A stretch of 64,000 bases of DNA from Lentisphaera profundi (GCF_028728065.1 NZ_CP117811.1:806001-870000), one strand, 5' to 3'. Positions 49,771 to 58,735 are shown, counted from the stretch's first letter. Notes: a model not told the origin generated them from the sequence alone. Made by a program: numbers and translations.

Positions 49771-50076
49771 TTAATTTTTGTGTTCGGATAGTTTATTAAT
49801 CGTTTTGCCGGATTTTTGTTTAGGTGAGGGGTCACGTAGGAGAACTTTTTCGACTTGACCTTGATAAGCCATTAAAAACCCTTTGCGATAAAATCGAAAA
49901 ACAAGTTTCTTTTCATAAATGGCACTATCATTTTTTTGAAGCTTATTTACCGGGGTAAAATAGATTTGCTCATTTTTAGCTAAGCTAGCGATATAATCGT
50001 TAAAAAGTTTATCGTGTTGCTCTGAAGCAAAAATCCCGCATGAGAAAATAAATAATATCAGTAGCAATTTAGTCAT
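49771..50076 (-). CDS. small secreted hypothetical protein
   Basis: The 101-residue frame opens with a plausible signal peptide (LLLILFIFSCGIFASE), followed by a basic, Lys-rich mature region (YEKKLVFRFYRKGFLMAYQG). The Cys at the end of the hydrophobic stretch could make it a lipoprotein. I do not recognise a family. The gene lies at the edge of the repeat island, so it may not be conserved. Confidence 0.5.
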   Translation of the reverse strand: MTKLLLILFIFSCGIFASEQHDKLFNDYIASLAKNEQIYFTPVNKLQKNDSAIYEKKLVFRFYRKGFLMAYQGQVEKVLLRDPSPKQKSGKTINKLSEHKN

Positions 50077-50221
50077 AATACACAGAAGCCTTTTTGCCTA
50101 GTATATGTATCTAGCTCTACTACTGGAAGTGCTCTTATGGCAAAGGACTGATAATTAATGATTTCTTAATCATTTTGTAGACCGCAATCCCAAGGATTAA
50201 TCTCAACTAAAACTTTGCGAA

Positions 50222-50940
50222 GCTAGTCCGCCTCTCAAGGTGGGCACACCTTGCAGGGAAGGGGACGGAGTCCCAATACTTCATCCGCCTGCTCAACTCC
50301 CGCTTCATTTTTCCCTGGGACCGCCAAGCACCAGCTTGGCATATTCTTCACCACAGCCCCGCAGACAAAACCCTGGGACCGCAGGCGTCTCGCCTGCTCA
50401 CCTCCCGCGTCACTTTACCCTGGGACCGCCAAGCACCAGCTTGGCATTTTATTCTCCACCACAGCCCTGCAGACCGTTCACTTCGCTCACTGCAGAAAAC
50501 CCTGGGACTGCAGGCGTCTCGCCTGCTCACCTCCCGCGTCACTTTACCCTGGGACCGCCGAGCACCAGCTTGGCATTTTATTCTCCACCACAGCCCTGCA
50601 GACAAAACTCTGGGACCGCAGGCGTCTCGCCTGCTCAAAGACCGTTTCTCCGTCACTCAAAGACCGGCAATAACTTACCTACAAGATCGGGCACAGCCCT
50701 GCAGACCGTTCACTTCGCTCACTGCAGAAAATCCTGGGACCGCCAAGCACCAGCTTGGCATTATCCTCTTCACCACAGCCCCGCAGAAAATCCTGGGACC
50801 GCAGGCGTCTCGCCTGCTTATAGAGCGTGGCTCCGCCACTCAAAGACCGGCAATAACTTACCTACAAGATCGGGCAAAGCCCTAAAGATCGTTCACTGCA
50901 GAAAATCCTGGGACCGCAGGCGTCTCGCCTGCATACAGAC
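50222..50940. repeat. array of two GC-rich inverted-repeat modules
   Basis: Module A contains the inverted repeat GCAGGCGTCTCGCCTGC and starts at 50381, 50510, 50618, 50801 and 50916. Module B contains GCCAAGCACCAGCTTGGC (one copy with G for A) and starts at 50323, 50428, 50557 and 50742. Each is preceded by TGGGACCGC or TGGGACTGC. They alternate with fillers such as CACCACAGCCCTGCAGA and a segment CGTTCACTTCGCTCACTGCAG. Open frames across the array translate to repeated GTAGVSPA-like peptides on one strand and their mirror on the other, and are best seen as by-products. Confidence 0.9.
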
Positions 50941-51340
50941 TACTCAAAGACTGTTTTCTTCTTAATTCTTTAAGCGCAGCGAACGATCTTTCAGGCGTCA
51001 GCCGCTCTTTCCTCTTTAAGCGCAGCGATCTTACTTCTTTCAGGCGGAGCCGTTCATTAAGTTCGCTTGCGAACGTTCTTACTTCTTTCAGGCGAAGCCG
51101 TTCTGCAGGGCCTTGCCCGATCTGCAGTGAGCACCGCGAACGATCTTTAAGCGCAGCGATCTTACTTCTTTCAGGCGTCAGCCGCTCTTTCCTCTTTCAG
51201 CGCAGCGTTCTTACTTCATTAAGTTCGCTTGCGAACGTTCTTACTTCTTTCAGGCGGAGCCGTTCTGCAGGGCTTTGCCCGATCTGCAGTGAGCACCGCG
51301 AACGATCTTTGCGCGCAGCGAACTTTGTGTGACTCATGCT
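50941..51340. repeat. second repeat family: short GC-rich palindromes
   Basis: No gene is seen. Repeated words are CAGGCGGAGCCGTTC (or GGCGAAGCCG), AAGTTCGCTTGCGAACG (itself an inverted repeat), TTAAGCGCAGCGA and CTGCAGGGCCTTGCCCGATC followed by TGCAGTGAGC. The long composite of the first and last words occurs at about 51086-51131 and 51248-51293, and again at 52411-52457 beyond the next gene. Confidence 0.85.
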
Positions 51341-51348
51341 GATCTATT

Positions 51349-52056
51349 TTATGGGGTCGGATCTGGAAATTCATTTGTGAAATTAACTTTGTCTGATTCG
51401 AATCTCCAGCCCTCATTCTCGATTAATCGATGTTCATTAACATGTCCATCTAGAAAAAGAAAAGCCCAAGAGTGTACCCCGGCTTTATGCAGTGTTTTAA
51501 CCCATTGACTAGTGGAGTCCTTTGCATATACCGCGGCATCCTTATCACTGAAGACCGACATATTTACTGGGTCGTTAATATCCTGGATTTTCGGAGCACC
51601 CACACCATAGTTGCCATCCAGATCATGGTGTAAATTGACAAAAGCGGATGCACTGTAATAAGATCCCTTGTCCATATATACATTCGATACTCCCTCGGCG
51701 GTAGGACAATTGGCGACTTTCACCTCAATACCATCCTCATTATAGCCTAAGTAATTGTTGAGCGGCTTTTGTGTCACTTCCAGGTTTTGTGTGCTTCCCT
51801 TTGTGCCCTTTCTTCCCAACCAGGCGTAATTCTGACTTTTATTACTGACTAGTAGCGAACCATCAACAAAAGGAAATTTACTATCATTGTCTCCGGCATA
51901 CATAATCACCGACGTACCAATCTGCTTGAGGTTATTTTTACATACAAGCAGGCGGCTATTTTTTCGAGCTTGTCCTAAAGTAGGCAAGAGCAGGCTGGCC
52001 AAGATAGCAATGATGCTCACAACTACTAATAATTCAATAAGCGTAAAACGTTTCAT
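51349..52056 (-). CDS. prepilin-like protein (DUF1559 style)
   Basis: Starting at ATG 52056, the 235-residue protein begins [25 protein letters not shown], the prepilin cleavage/methylation signal with the Glu at +5 (quoted here in part as [10 protein letters not shown]). The rest is the globular pseudopilin-like domain common in Lentisphaerae and Planctomycetes: [28 protein letters not shown] and near the end [15 protein letters not shown], a short version of the His-to-Asp-Gly signature. Such proteins form very large families in these phyla and their functions are mostly unknown. Repeats flank it on both sides. Confidence 0.88.
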   Translation of the reverse strand: MKRFTLIELLVVVSIIAILASLLLPTLGQARKNSRLLVCKNNLKQIGTSVIMYAGDNDSKFPFVDGSLLVSNKSQNYAWLGRKGTKGSTQNLEVTQKPLNNYLGYNEDGIEVKVANCPTAEGVSNVYMDKGSYYSASAFVNLHHDLDGNYGVGAPKIQDINDPVNMSVFSDKDAAVYAKDSTSQWVKTLHKAGVHSWAFLFLDGHVNEHRLIENEGWRFESDKVNFTNEFPDPTP

Positions 52057-52511
52057 AAAAAATCCCAATTATGTTTACAGGCTCGATCAAATAAATACAT
52101 TTACCTAATCATAGGAATATTACCTTAGGGTAATATATTTAATGCTTGTAGTACTAGCAAATTTTCGTCCTCTTTTATTATCAATTTAGATTATAATCAT
52201 CTCTTATTAAGTAGTACGTAGCTAAGTTATCGAATTTTGACAGACACATGACATATAGATGAAAAAAGTTTTTTTGAGCTAGTCTGAGGCGTATTAAAAA
52301 TACGATCTCCGCTCGATACGAGCGTCAACTCCGGCCTCCGGCCGTCAACACACCCGAAGCCGATCTTTCTTCTTTCAGTGCGCTTGCGAACGATCTTTAA
52401 GCGCAGCGATCTTTCAGGCGGAGCCGTTCTGCAGGGCCTTGCCCGATCTGCAGTGAGCAGGGCGAACGCTCTCCGCTCGATACGAGCCTCCCCTCAGTTC
52501 GTCTCCAATAT
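52057..52511. repeat. AT-rich spacer then GC-rich repeats, no intact gene
   Basis: The first 230 bases are AT-rich with no gene and should hold the promoter of the prepilin-like gene. From about 52282 there is a copy of a recurring motif that begins GTCTGAG and ends TAAAAATA. Then come palindromes of the same families as at 51 kb, including the long composite at 52411-52457. Confidence 0.7.
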
Positions 52512-52787
52512 AAAGGACAAGTCACAGGACAAGTCATGATCTTGCTAAAGGTCTGTAAGGGCGAGATGTCACGTCAAGAACTCATGAAAAAATTAAAACT
52601 TAAAGGCAGAGATAATTTCAATAGATTATACCTCAAACCTGCATTAAAAAATCAATATCTCGAAAGAACCATAGCAGACAAGCCTAATAGTCGTCTACAA
52701 AAATATCGTCTTACTCATTTAGGTAAATCTCTTATTTCTTATAATCATTTGCGACGTTCTTGCTCCAAGAGAGGTGAACTCGTCTGA
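52512..52787 (+). pseudogene. C-terminal remnant of a GQV-repeat HTH protein (AlbA_2/Fic-type)
   Basis: The frame reads KGQVTGQVMILLKVCKGEMS (split here) and goes on to a winged-helix-like end: QELMKKLKLKGRDNFNRLYL, AIADKPNSRLQKYRLT-type. Repeated TGQV units followed by this helical end are typical of large ATP-binding (AlbA_2, RecG-like) or Fic-type regulators, whose N-terminal domains are absent here. Upstream is repeat DNA, so this looks like a gene stump. The stop codon lies inside the recurring GTCTGAG motif. Confidence 0.6.
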
Positions 52788-53029
52788 GACGCGCTAAAAA
52801 TAGAGGCAGTAGCTGGGAGCACCGCATTCCATGCGGACTCTATTGTTGGACTGTTCCCATCTTACTTCTTTCAGGCGAAGCCGTTCTTTAAGTTCGCTTG
52901 CGAACGCTCTCAGCTCGGCACGAGCGTAAACTCAGCGCGAAGCGCGTCCACTCAGGCAAAGCCGTTTTTTAATTATAAATTGTCAATTATGAATTGTTGG
53001 TACCGTATAGAGTAAAAAAAAGGTATAAA
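52788..53029. repeat. repeat-rich intergenic stretch
   Basis: No gene is visible. It contains CAGGCGAAGCCGTTC, TTCGCTTGCGAACG and other words of the 51 kb families. Just before the caspase-like gene there is AATTATAAATTGTCAATTAT, which could contribute to a promoter. Confidence 0.6.
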
Positions 53030-54250
53030 ATGACATTTGTAAAATTTTGCTTATTAGTGCTTACGGCATTTGTAGTTAGTGCAAGTGATTTAAGAGTGCT
53101 GAGTATTGGGGTAGAGCCGGACTTATTATCTCAGGGGAAGTTAGATATTTACGCACAAGATGCAGTTTTTGTGGCAAAGGCTTTTGAAAAAAATGCTGGG
53201 CTTAATCATTCTGTTGAGGTCAATACTTTGGCGGGTGCGAATGCGACGAGGGCAAATGTATTCAAATACATTTCTGATATAGCCAAAGAGCTAAAAGCTG
53301 ATGATACGACAATAATATTTTTTTCGACTCATGGACATATGAATAAAGAAGGTGAGTTTTATTTTTCGATGGCGCCAGAAAAACCAAGTGCTAATACTTG
53401 GGGTAAAATGACAGGAAAAGATTTTAATACGGCTTTAAAAGCACTAAAAGGCAGGGTGCTTGTGTTGTTAGATACTTGTGAAGCCGAGGGTATTATTAAA
53501 GCAAGGATAGCAGATAATGTGTCCTATATAGTGGCTTCAAAAATCAATGAAAGTTCTTATGGTCAAGAAAGTAATACGGCTATTCCTCATGGCTACTTTG
53601 TCATTTCTCTATGTGAGGCTCTAAGTGGCTTAGCAGATGCTAATAAGGATAAGAAGCTAAGCTTGAGTGAATGCTATGATTATATTGCAAAAAGAACTTG
53701 TGCTTTGGAAGTTTCTCAAACTACCTGTGCTCATTTACGTCCCTCTCATGAAAAGTTAATTCTATCAAAAATCAGACGCAATTCAAGACCGACTTATATC
53801 CTAGATAAAATTAAGTCACGCAATCCTTTTGGCTGTAAGGATCTTATAGATCCGCAACATGGATCAGTCAAAAATTTTTTAAGAGGTCTCAACTTCACTG
53901 ACAATGCAAAAGATGAAAACGCTAAAGAATGGAATAAACAGAAGCTGCCAAAAAGCGTCTCAATTACGGGCGAGTGGGAGAGCCGTTGGAAATCCGATGA
54001 TGGTGATTGGTTCCTAGGCAATGCATCAATTAAAATTCTTGGAACGCGTAAATTTATACTTTTTAAAGGTACGGAATCCAATTATATATTTGAATTAAAG
54101 GCGCTGGGTAAAAATAAAATAGGCGGGGGCTATATGAATCTTAATGATCAATCGGATTGCGGACCATGGCTAGGTATTATTATATCCGATGAGAGGATTG
54201 ATGGTTTTTGGCCAAGGGGACGTTGGGATTTTAGACGCAAGACTAAATAA
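53030..54250 (+). CDS. secreted caspase-like (peptidase C14) protein
   Basis: The ATG at 53030 gives 406 residues and places a signal peptide at the N-terminus (MTFVKFCLLVLTAFVVSAS); an upstream TTG frame adds only a basic stretch. The caspase-like fold shows RVLSIGVEP, DAVFVAKAFEKN, IIFFSTHGH with the likely catalytic His 101, and VLVLLDTCEAEG with the likely catalytic Cys 150. A Lys/Asp-rich EF-hand-like segment (DANKDKKLSLSECYDYI) follows and could bind calcium, as in metacaspase relatives. The last 90 residues form a separate beta-rich domain. It is alone in the repeat island. Confidence 0.85.
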   Translation: MTFVKFCLLVLTAFVVSASDLRVLSIGVEPDLLSQGKLDIYAQDAVFVAKAFEKNAGLNHSVEVNTLAGANATRANVFKYISDIAKELKADDTTIIFFSTHGHMNKEGEFYFSMAPEKPSANTWGKMTGKDFNTALKALKGRVLVLLDTCEAEGIIKARIADNVSYIVASKINESSYGQESNTAIPHGYFVISLCEALSGLADANKDKKLSLSECYDYIAKRTCALEVSQTTCAHLRPSHEKLILSKIRRNSRPTYILDKIKSRNPFGCKDLIDPQHGSVKNFLRGLNFTDNAKDENAKEWNKQKLPKSVSITGEWESRWKSDDGDWFLGNASIKILGTRKFILFKGTESNYIFELKALGKNKIGGGYMNLNDQSDCGPWLGIIISDERIDGFWPRGRWDFRRKTK

Positions 54251-54535
54251 TTAGCTTGATGCTCGTGTCGAGCCGAGTTAAACTCGTCTGAGTCACCTTA
54301 AAATATTATCTTTACGAGCTGTGGTTTAAGCTCTTTGCTCTTTCAGGCGGAGCCGTTCTCAGAGCGCCGCATTCTACAGGGTTGTCCTGTCTGGGGTTGT
54401 CCTGTCTGAGACACTTTAATAATAACTCGCTAAATCTTTTACCAAAGATTATAAAGAATTGGAGAATGATCACCTCAGTGATTATCAGCCTTTTTGCCAA
54501 AAGCTAAGGTGTGTAAATTTTGATATAACCTGAAT
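54251..54535. other. intergenic stretch, no gene seen
   Basis: Two copies of the GTCTGAG motif (54286 and 54404) lie here, with a CAGGCGGAGCCGTTC word and a short tandem GGTTGTCCTGTCTG. No protein or RNA gene is evident. Confidence 0.6.
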
Positions 54536-55528
54536 TCAAGTAGTAAGTGCAACACCTACTGATTTTCTTAAGTTAATTCCAGTTAAATTTTCAAAAACTT
54601 CATATGGCGTCTTAAATTTCAGACATTTTCGAGGTCTACTATTAAGTTTATCAACCGCAATAATGACTTCATTTTCACTGATACCATCAAGCGCCATAGA
54701 CTTAGGAAAGTATTGCCGTAACAATCCATTAGCATTCTCGTTTTGGCCTCGTTCCCATGAGTGATATGGTTTAGCAAAATAACTATTACATTCCAATTCC
54801 TTGGAGATAGTCTCATGCTGAGTAAATTCTTTTCCATTATCAAATGTAAGAGTATGAACCAAATCTTTGATCGGTGTTAGCAAAGAGATTATTGCATCTT
54901 TCACAAGCGTGGCTTTCTTATGAGACACAGGCAATGCTAGACGCAGTTTTGATTTTCGATCATCCATAGTTACAATGGCTCCTTTATGAGCTTTTCCTAT
55001 AATAGTATCCATCTCCCAGTCGCCTACACGCTCTCGCTTATTAGCTGCCTCAGGTCGTTCGTCTATATCCACACGATTGGGAATCCCATTACGACTATGC
55101 TGGTTGCCATAACGTTTGCGATAAGTTTTATTCTGATGACGTAGAAGCTTATATAGCTCACCTCCTGATTCTTTATCTCTAAGAATATATTGATAAACTG
55201 TTTCATGATGAAGTAAGATGGATTGGTCATCTTTTAGTCGACCTACAATTTGTTCGGGGCTCCAATCCTTGAGTAAATGCTCATCTATATAGTCCTTAAC
55301 TTCTTCAGTTAGTTTAATAGCCTTTGGTTTCACTTTGTGTCTTTCTTGAGCAAAGTCATTGGCTTGCTTGTTTCGATAACCACGGAGACCTTTATTACGT
55401 TTAAGTTCTCGTGAAAGTGTGCTTGTACTACGATTTAAGTTTTTTGCTATTTTAGTGATCGATGTGCCTGCCTTTAATTCAATTTCAAGGTAGTGTCTTT
55501 CTTCAAGACTCAGATGTTCATATGTCAT
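54536..55528 (-). CDS. IS30-family transposase
   Basis: The 330-residue transposase begins MTYEHLSLEERHYLEIEL with an IS30 helix-turn-helix (ITKIAKNLNRSTSTLSREL). The DDE core is seen in GDWEMDTIIGKAHKG, LTFDNGKEFTQHE and ERGQNENANGLLRQYFPK. It ends with LNSRPRKCLKFKTPYEVF and KSVGVALTT. The last codons run through the inverted repeat and the stop is supplied by the flanking DNA. It is intact. Confidence 0.95.
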   Translation of the reverse strand: MTYEHLSLEERHYLEIELKAGTSITKIAKNLNRSTSTLSRELKRNKGLRGYRNKQANDFAQERHKVKPKAIKLTEEVKDYIDEHLLKDWSPEQIVGRLKDDQSILLHHETVYQYILRDKESGGELYKLLRHQNKTYRKRYGNQHSRNGIPNRVDIDERPEAANKRERVGDWEMDTIIGKAHKGAIVTMDDRKSKLRLALPVSHKKATLVKDAIISLLTPIKDLVHTLTFDNGKEFTQHETISKELECNSYFAKPYHSWERGQNENANGLLRQYFPKSMALDGISENEVIIAVDKLNSRPRKCLKFKTPYEVFENLTGINLRKSVGVALTT

Positions 55529-55640
55529 TTCTGACTCCTCTGTTTTAGGTTTGGTCGCTTATAGCAGAGTACATCTGAGTCTTGTTATTCTCAATAGATG
55601 TTTATGCTATAAGCAATTAACAGAAGTGTTGCACTTATTA
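54541..55640 (-). mobile_element. IS30-family insertion sequence
   Basis: The left end TAGTAAGTGCAACAC (54541-54555) matches the complement of the right end (55626-55640, TAATAAGTGCAACAC) at 14 of 15 bases. The element is therefore close to 1100 bases. No target duplication is evident. It lies between the caspase-like gene and a prepilin-like gene. The boundaries are inferred from the repeats and one copy only. Confidence 0.82.
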
Positions 55641-55833
55641 TACGAATGCAGGTAAAAAGACTTTATTCAAATTTAGTATTATTATACAGAAGATAATAAT
55701 GATTATACGGTATCACCCTAAGGAATAAAGTGTTTCCTATTAGTGTAAACAACAAACTATATATTTCTTTAAGCTAAAAAACTCAGTCAACTGAATTTTC
55801 TAGTTTTAATCATCCACATCTAAGGAGATCATC

Positions 55834-56493
55834 ATGGATACAAAGCACCAATTCAAGTTTACCCTCATTGAATTATTAGTTGTAATTGCCATTATTGGCA
55901 TTCTCGCAAGTCTACTTTTACCCGTCTTGGGCAAAGCAAGAAAAACGGCTATACGGTCAGTCTGCCTTAACAATCAAAAACAGTTAGGAATCAGCTTTAT
56001 GTTGTATCTTGATGATAATAAGAGCAGATATCCAAGCGCGAGCGATGGTAACCGGTCTTGGGATGACCAGATTTCAGATTCTCTCACCACGGCAGAAAAA
56101 AACCAAAACCCGCTGGGTGCAGGCATTGACGTCGGTAATGGTGCTGTTCTTATATGTCCTTCTGATAAAATATCTCGCGGCAACTATCAAACACGAAGCT
56201 ACTCTTTAAATGCCGGAGACGGCACCGGCGGTTGGATAGGCGGTGTTGGAAACACTGCCGGCGTTTCTCTCTATGCAAGCGACATCAATTCAGCCTCCGA
56301 TCTAGTACTACTGACAGAACGAGCCAACACAAATAATAGACGAGGAAGGTCAAATTATTCCCATATGGGAAGTGCTTTATACCACTTAGGTGACGCCGTA
56401 CATGGGCGCGACTTTTTCTACAACACTCTCTTTTGCGACGGTCATGTCGAATTCATTCACCGAGGGGAAATTTTACTTAAGCAAGAAAATTAA
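55834..56493 (+). CDS. prepilin-like protein (DUF1559 style)
   Basis: The 219-residue protein has the prepilin signal [20 protein letters not shown], a helix with [33 protein letters not shown], and a C-terminal signature FCDGHVEF after a His-rich segment. AAGGAGATC precedes ATG 55834. It is a paralogue of the protein at 51349-52056, although the globular parts differ considerably. The IS30 element lies upstream and the GTCTGAG motif follows the stop. Confidence 0.88.
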   Translation: MDTKHQFKFTLIELLVVIAIIGILASLLLPVLGKARKTAIRSVCLNNQKQLGISFMLYLDDNKSRYPSASDGNRSWDDQISDSLTTAEKNQNPLGAGIDVGNGAVLICPSDKISRGNYQTRSYSLNAGDGTGGWIGGVGNTAGVSLYASDINSASDLVLLTERANTNNRRGRSNYSHMGSALYHLGDAVHGRDFFYNTLFCDGHVEFIHRGEILLKQEN

Positions 56494-56793
56494 CTTAAAC
56501 GGGTGAGCCTGTCTGAGAAGCGTTAAAAATACTGGAAGAACGCTTCGCTAACAGAATGGCACAAAGTACCTGTAGAAAAAGCTGGGAGCACCGGGCACCG
56601 AGCACCAGCTTGGCTAAAAACTCACCACAGATCTAGCAGATAGAACAGATAAATAAACTCAGGCATCAGCCCTTAACTCAGGCGTCAGCCGTAAAACCGA
56701 GGGCTACTCACATTCGTAATATTGTTAGATGATGTAAAAATTAATCATTCTACTAAATTAATATGTGTAAATAAACTGAGGAGGACTAAAGGG
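56494..56793. other. intergenic stretch with repeat fragments
   Basis: It holds the GTCTGAG motif at 56511, a degenerate module B (ACCGAGCACCAGCTTGGC near 56610) and CAGGCGTCAGCC words. No gene is seen. Confidence 0.6.
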
Positions 56794-57003
56794 ATGGATG
56801 CATGGTTTCAGAAATCGGATTTTGAAGGGGATGATTTTAGTATTGAGGGTGAAGCCGATGCATTGGCTAAATGGGAGTCCATTGATGTAGCAGAAGCGGA
56901 TGCTTTGATGCTCAAGCTAGAAGAGCAGGGCGATGACTTCTGTCCCTGGGGGATATCCTTTTATAATGCCGAAGCTATGCAAATTCACATTTGGCGAGAA
57001 TAG
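56794..57003 (+). CDS. small acidic hypothetical protein
   Basis: ATG 56794 has the strong site GGAGG about ten bases upstream, so it is preferred to a TTG at 56722. The 69-residue product is acidic (FEGDDFSIEGEADALAKWES) with a Trp-rich end (CPWGISFYNAEAMQIHIWRE). The last three codons lie inside a 143-base direct repeat. I do not recognise it; small acidic proteins in islands can be immunity proteins, but nothing here shows that. Confidence 0.55.
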   Translation: MDAWFQKSDFEGDDFSIEGEADALAKWESIDVAEADALMLKLEEQGDDFCPWGISFYNAEAMQIHIWRE

Positions 57004-57135
57004 CAAGAAAATGATAGCTACGGAATAAGAATCTCGAAAAATGCCAAAGAAAATACTATTGACGAGGTACCGGTCGCAATGATCCCCGTCATGATCAAAA
57101 CCTTCTTCAGCAAGTGGTCAACGCTATTGCCGTGA
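56993..57135. repeat. 143-base direct repeat, left copy
   Basis: This is nearly identical to 58700-58842, 1707 bases away; two or three substitutions are visible. It carries the last 12 codons of the DJ-1-like gene as a relic (GENSKKMIATE and stop), followed by a segment whose translation reads GRNDPRHDQNLLQQVVNAIAV. Confidence 0.85.
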
Positions 57136-57309
57136 AATAAAGTTCGGCACGGAGTTCCTGAGTTGACGCGCTTCGCACGGAGTTATTAATAATAATAAGC
57201 TCAATCAAAGCAGGTGAGGAAGTCGGCCACTAATAGAAATCACCTGTCTGAGAGGCGCAAAAAATAATGAGGCAGAGAAAGTACTAGGCACATTTTTGAC
57301 CTTTTTTGT

Positions 57310-57813
57310 TTATTCCAAGGCTGATAATAAAACTTTTAGGGCAGAATCTATTTCTTTAAGTTGAGAGTCAGAGAGCTTAGCTAAAATTTGACGCTCATTC
57401 TCGACATGAGATGCTACCGCTTGGTTGATGAGCTCCAGACCAAGAGTCGTTAGTTTTACGAACTTACTACGTGCATCCTTGATGTTTTCGCGTCGTTCAA
57501 TAAGCCCTTTGGCCTCTAAACGTTTAATTCGATGAGTCATTGTCCCTGAACTAATCATCAAAGAAGAAAATAAAGTGGTCGGGACAAGTGAATAAGGCTT
57601 TCCAGAGCGTCGAAGAGTCGCTAAAACATCAAATTCCCATTTTGCTAAATCAAAGTCAGAAAAGGCTTCTTCCAGCCTAGGCAGTACTAAGTGAGTACAG
57701 CGTTTCAGGCGACCAATGGTTTCCATTCCAGAGAGCTCAAGTTCCGGTCGCTCTTGCTTCCATTGCTTTATAATCAAATCGACTTTATCTAATTTTTTCT
57801 TATCCATCTCCAT
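57310..57813 (-). CDS. MarR-family transcriptional regulator
   Basis: The 167-residue protein has the MarR winged helix: WEFDVLATLRRSGKPYSLVPTTL, SSLMISSGTMTHRIKRLEAKGLIER as the recognition helix, and a wing with RENIKDARSKFVKLT. AGGAGTG lies just before ATG 57813. It is divergent from the DJ-1-like gene, and two inverted repeats in the 145-base gap are likely its operators. It probably represses both genes in response to an oxidant or a small ligand. Confidence 0.93.
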   Translation of the reverse strand: MEMDKKKLDKVDLIIKQWKQERPELELSGMETIGRLKRCTHLVLPRLEEAFSDFDLAKWEFDVLATLRRSGKPYSLVPTTLFSSLMISSGTMTHRIKRLEAKGLIERRENIKDARSKFVKLTTLGLELINQAVASHVENERQILAKLSDSQLKEIDSALKVLLSALE

Positions 57814-57850
57814 AGAATCACTCCTAAATTAAATTTGTTATTTTTAATAA

Positions 57851-57872
57851 TTTACCTTGATATCAAGATAAA
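57851..57872. promoter_or_regulatory. likely MarR operator 1
   Basis: A 22-base inverted repeat with one mismatch is centred on CTTGATATCAAG. It lies 38 bases before the marR start, where a MarR dimer could overlap its own promoter. Confidence 0.6.
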
Positions 57873-57888
57873 TCAAGATATAATTATT

Positions 57889-57906
57889 TATCTTGACGTC
57901 GAGATA
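57889..57906. promoter_or_regulatory. likely MarR operator 2
   Basis: TATCTTGACGTCGAGATA is an inverted repeat with one mismatched pair and resembles operator 1. It lies about 50 bases before the DJ-1-like start. A half site, ATCAAGATA, lies between the two. Confidence 0.55.
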
Positions 57907-57958
57907 GTTTGAATATCTGCTAGAATATATCTAGTGGCAACTAAAAAAAGGAGTCTGT

Positions 57959-58735
57959 ATGAAAAGCATATTTAAATCAATAATGGTCGTGCAATTATTC
58001 TTAGCCTTGGGATTAAGTTATGCAGGAAATGCGAAAGTATTAATTGTTTTAACCAGTCATTCTGACCTTGGAAATACCGGAAAGAAAACAGGCGTTTGGT
58101 TGCCTGAGCTGACACATCCTTATTATATACTTAAAGAGTCGGGCTACACCGTTGATATTGCGAGTATTAAAGGTGGCATGGCACCTATTGATATAAAGTC
58201 ATTTGATGAAGTCGACAGAGAGCAAAAACGCTTCTTAAAAGATGCTGTGCTCATGGCTAAAGTAATACGTACAATCCCTTTGGAAAAGGTAGATCCCAAG
58301 GACTATAAGGTCGTTCTATTTAGCGGAGGATCTGGTCCGATGTGGGACTTCCCAAATAATAAAGATGTTAAACGAGTAAGCTCTGCTATTTATGAACAGG
58401 GAGGCGTTGTTTCAGCTCTATGTCATGGCAATGCAGCATTAGTTAATATAAAGTTGTCTAATAATAAATACCTGGTGGCAGGTAAGCGGGTGGCTGCTTT
58501 TACGAATAAAGAAGAAAATATGCTTGGCACCAGCAAGGTGGTTCCTTTCCTTTTAGAGGATAAGTTAATTGAGCGTGGAGCGCTGCATATTGCTGGAAAA
58601 GCCTGGCAGGAAAATGTTATTGTGGATGGTCGTTTAATTACAGGTCAAAACCCAGCATCTGCAAAAAGAGTTGGAAAATATATCATTGAATACTTAAAAG
58701 GCGAGAATCGCAAGAAAATGATAGCTACGGAATAA
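57959..58735 (+). CDS. exported DJ-1/PfpI-family protein
   Basis: The 258-residue protein has a signal peptide (VVQLFLALGLSYAGNA) and a DJ-1/PfpI domain: VLIVLTSHSDLG, GVWLPELTHPYYIL, VVLFSGGSGPMWDFPNN, and the nucleophile elbow SALCHGNAAL with Cys 155. The layout is nearest the Hsp31/glyoxalase III-like branch, which detoxifies methylglyoxal or acts as a chaperone. Export is unusual for that branch. AAAAAGGAG precedes ATG 57959. The 3' end lies inside the right copy of the 143-base repeat. Confidence 0.88.
   Translation: MKSIFKSIMVVQLFLALGLSYAGNAKVLIVLTSHSDLGNTGKKTGVWLPELTHPYYILKESGYTVDIASIKGGMAPIDIKSFDEVDREQKRFLKDAVLMAKVIRTIPLEKVDPKDYKVVLFSGGSGPMWDFPNNKDVKRVSSAIYEQGGVVSALCHGNAALVNIKLSNNKYLVAGKRVAAFTNKEENMLGTSKVVPFLLEDKLIERGALHIAGKAWQENVIVDGRLITGQNPASAKRVGKYIIEYLKGENRKKMIATE

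Noticed and set aside
50240-50965. 241-codon and 140-codon frames rich in GTAGVSPA or WDRRRLAC
   Set aside because: They are translations of the palindromic repeat array; the same repeats are open on both strands and there is no start signal.
50222-51340. CRISPR array
   Set aside because: Repeats alternate between two modules, spacers are themselves repeated, spacing is irregular and no cas gene is nearby.
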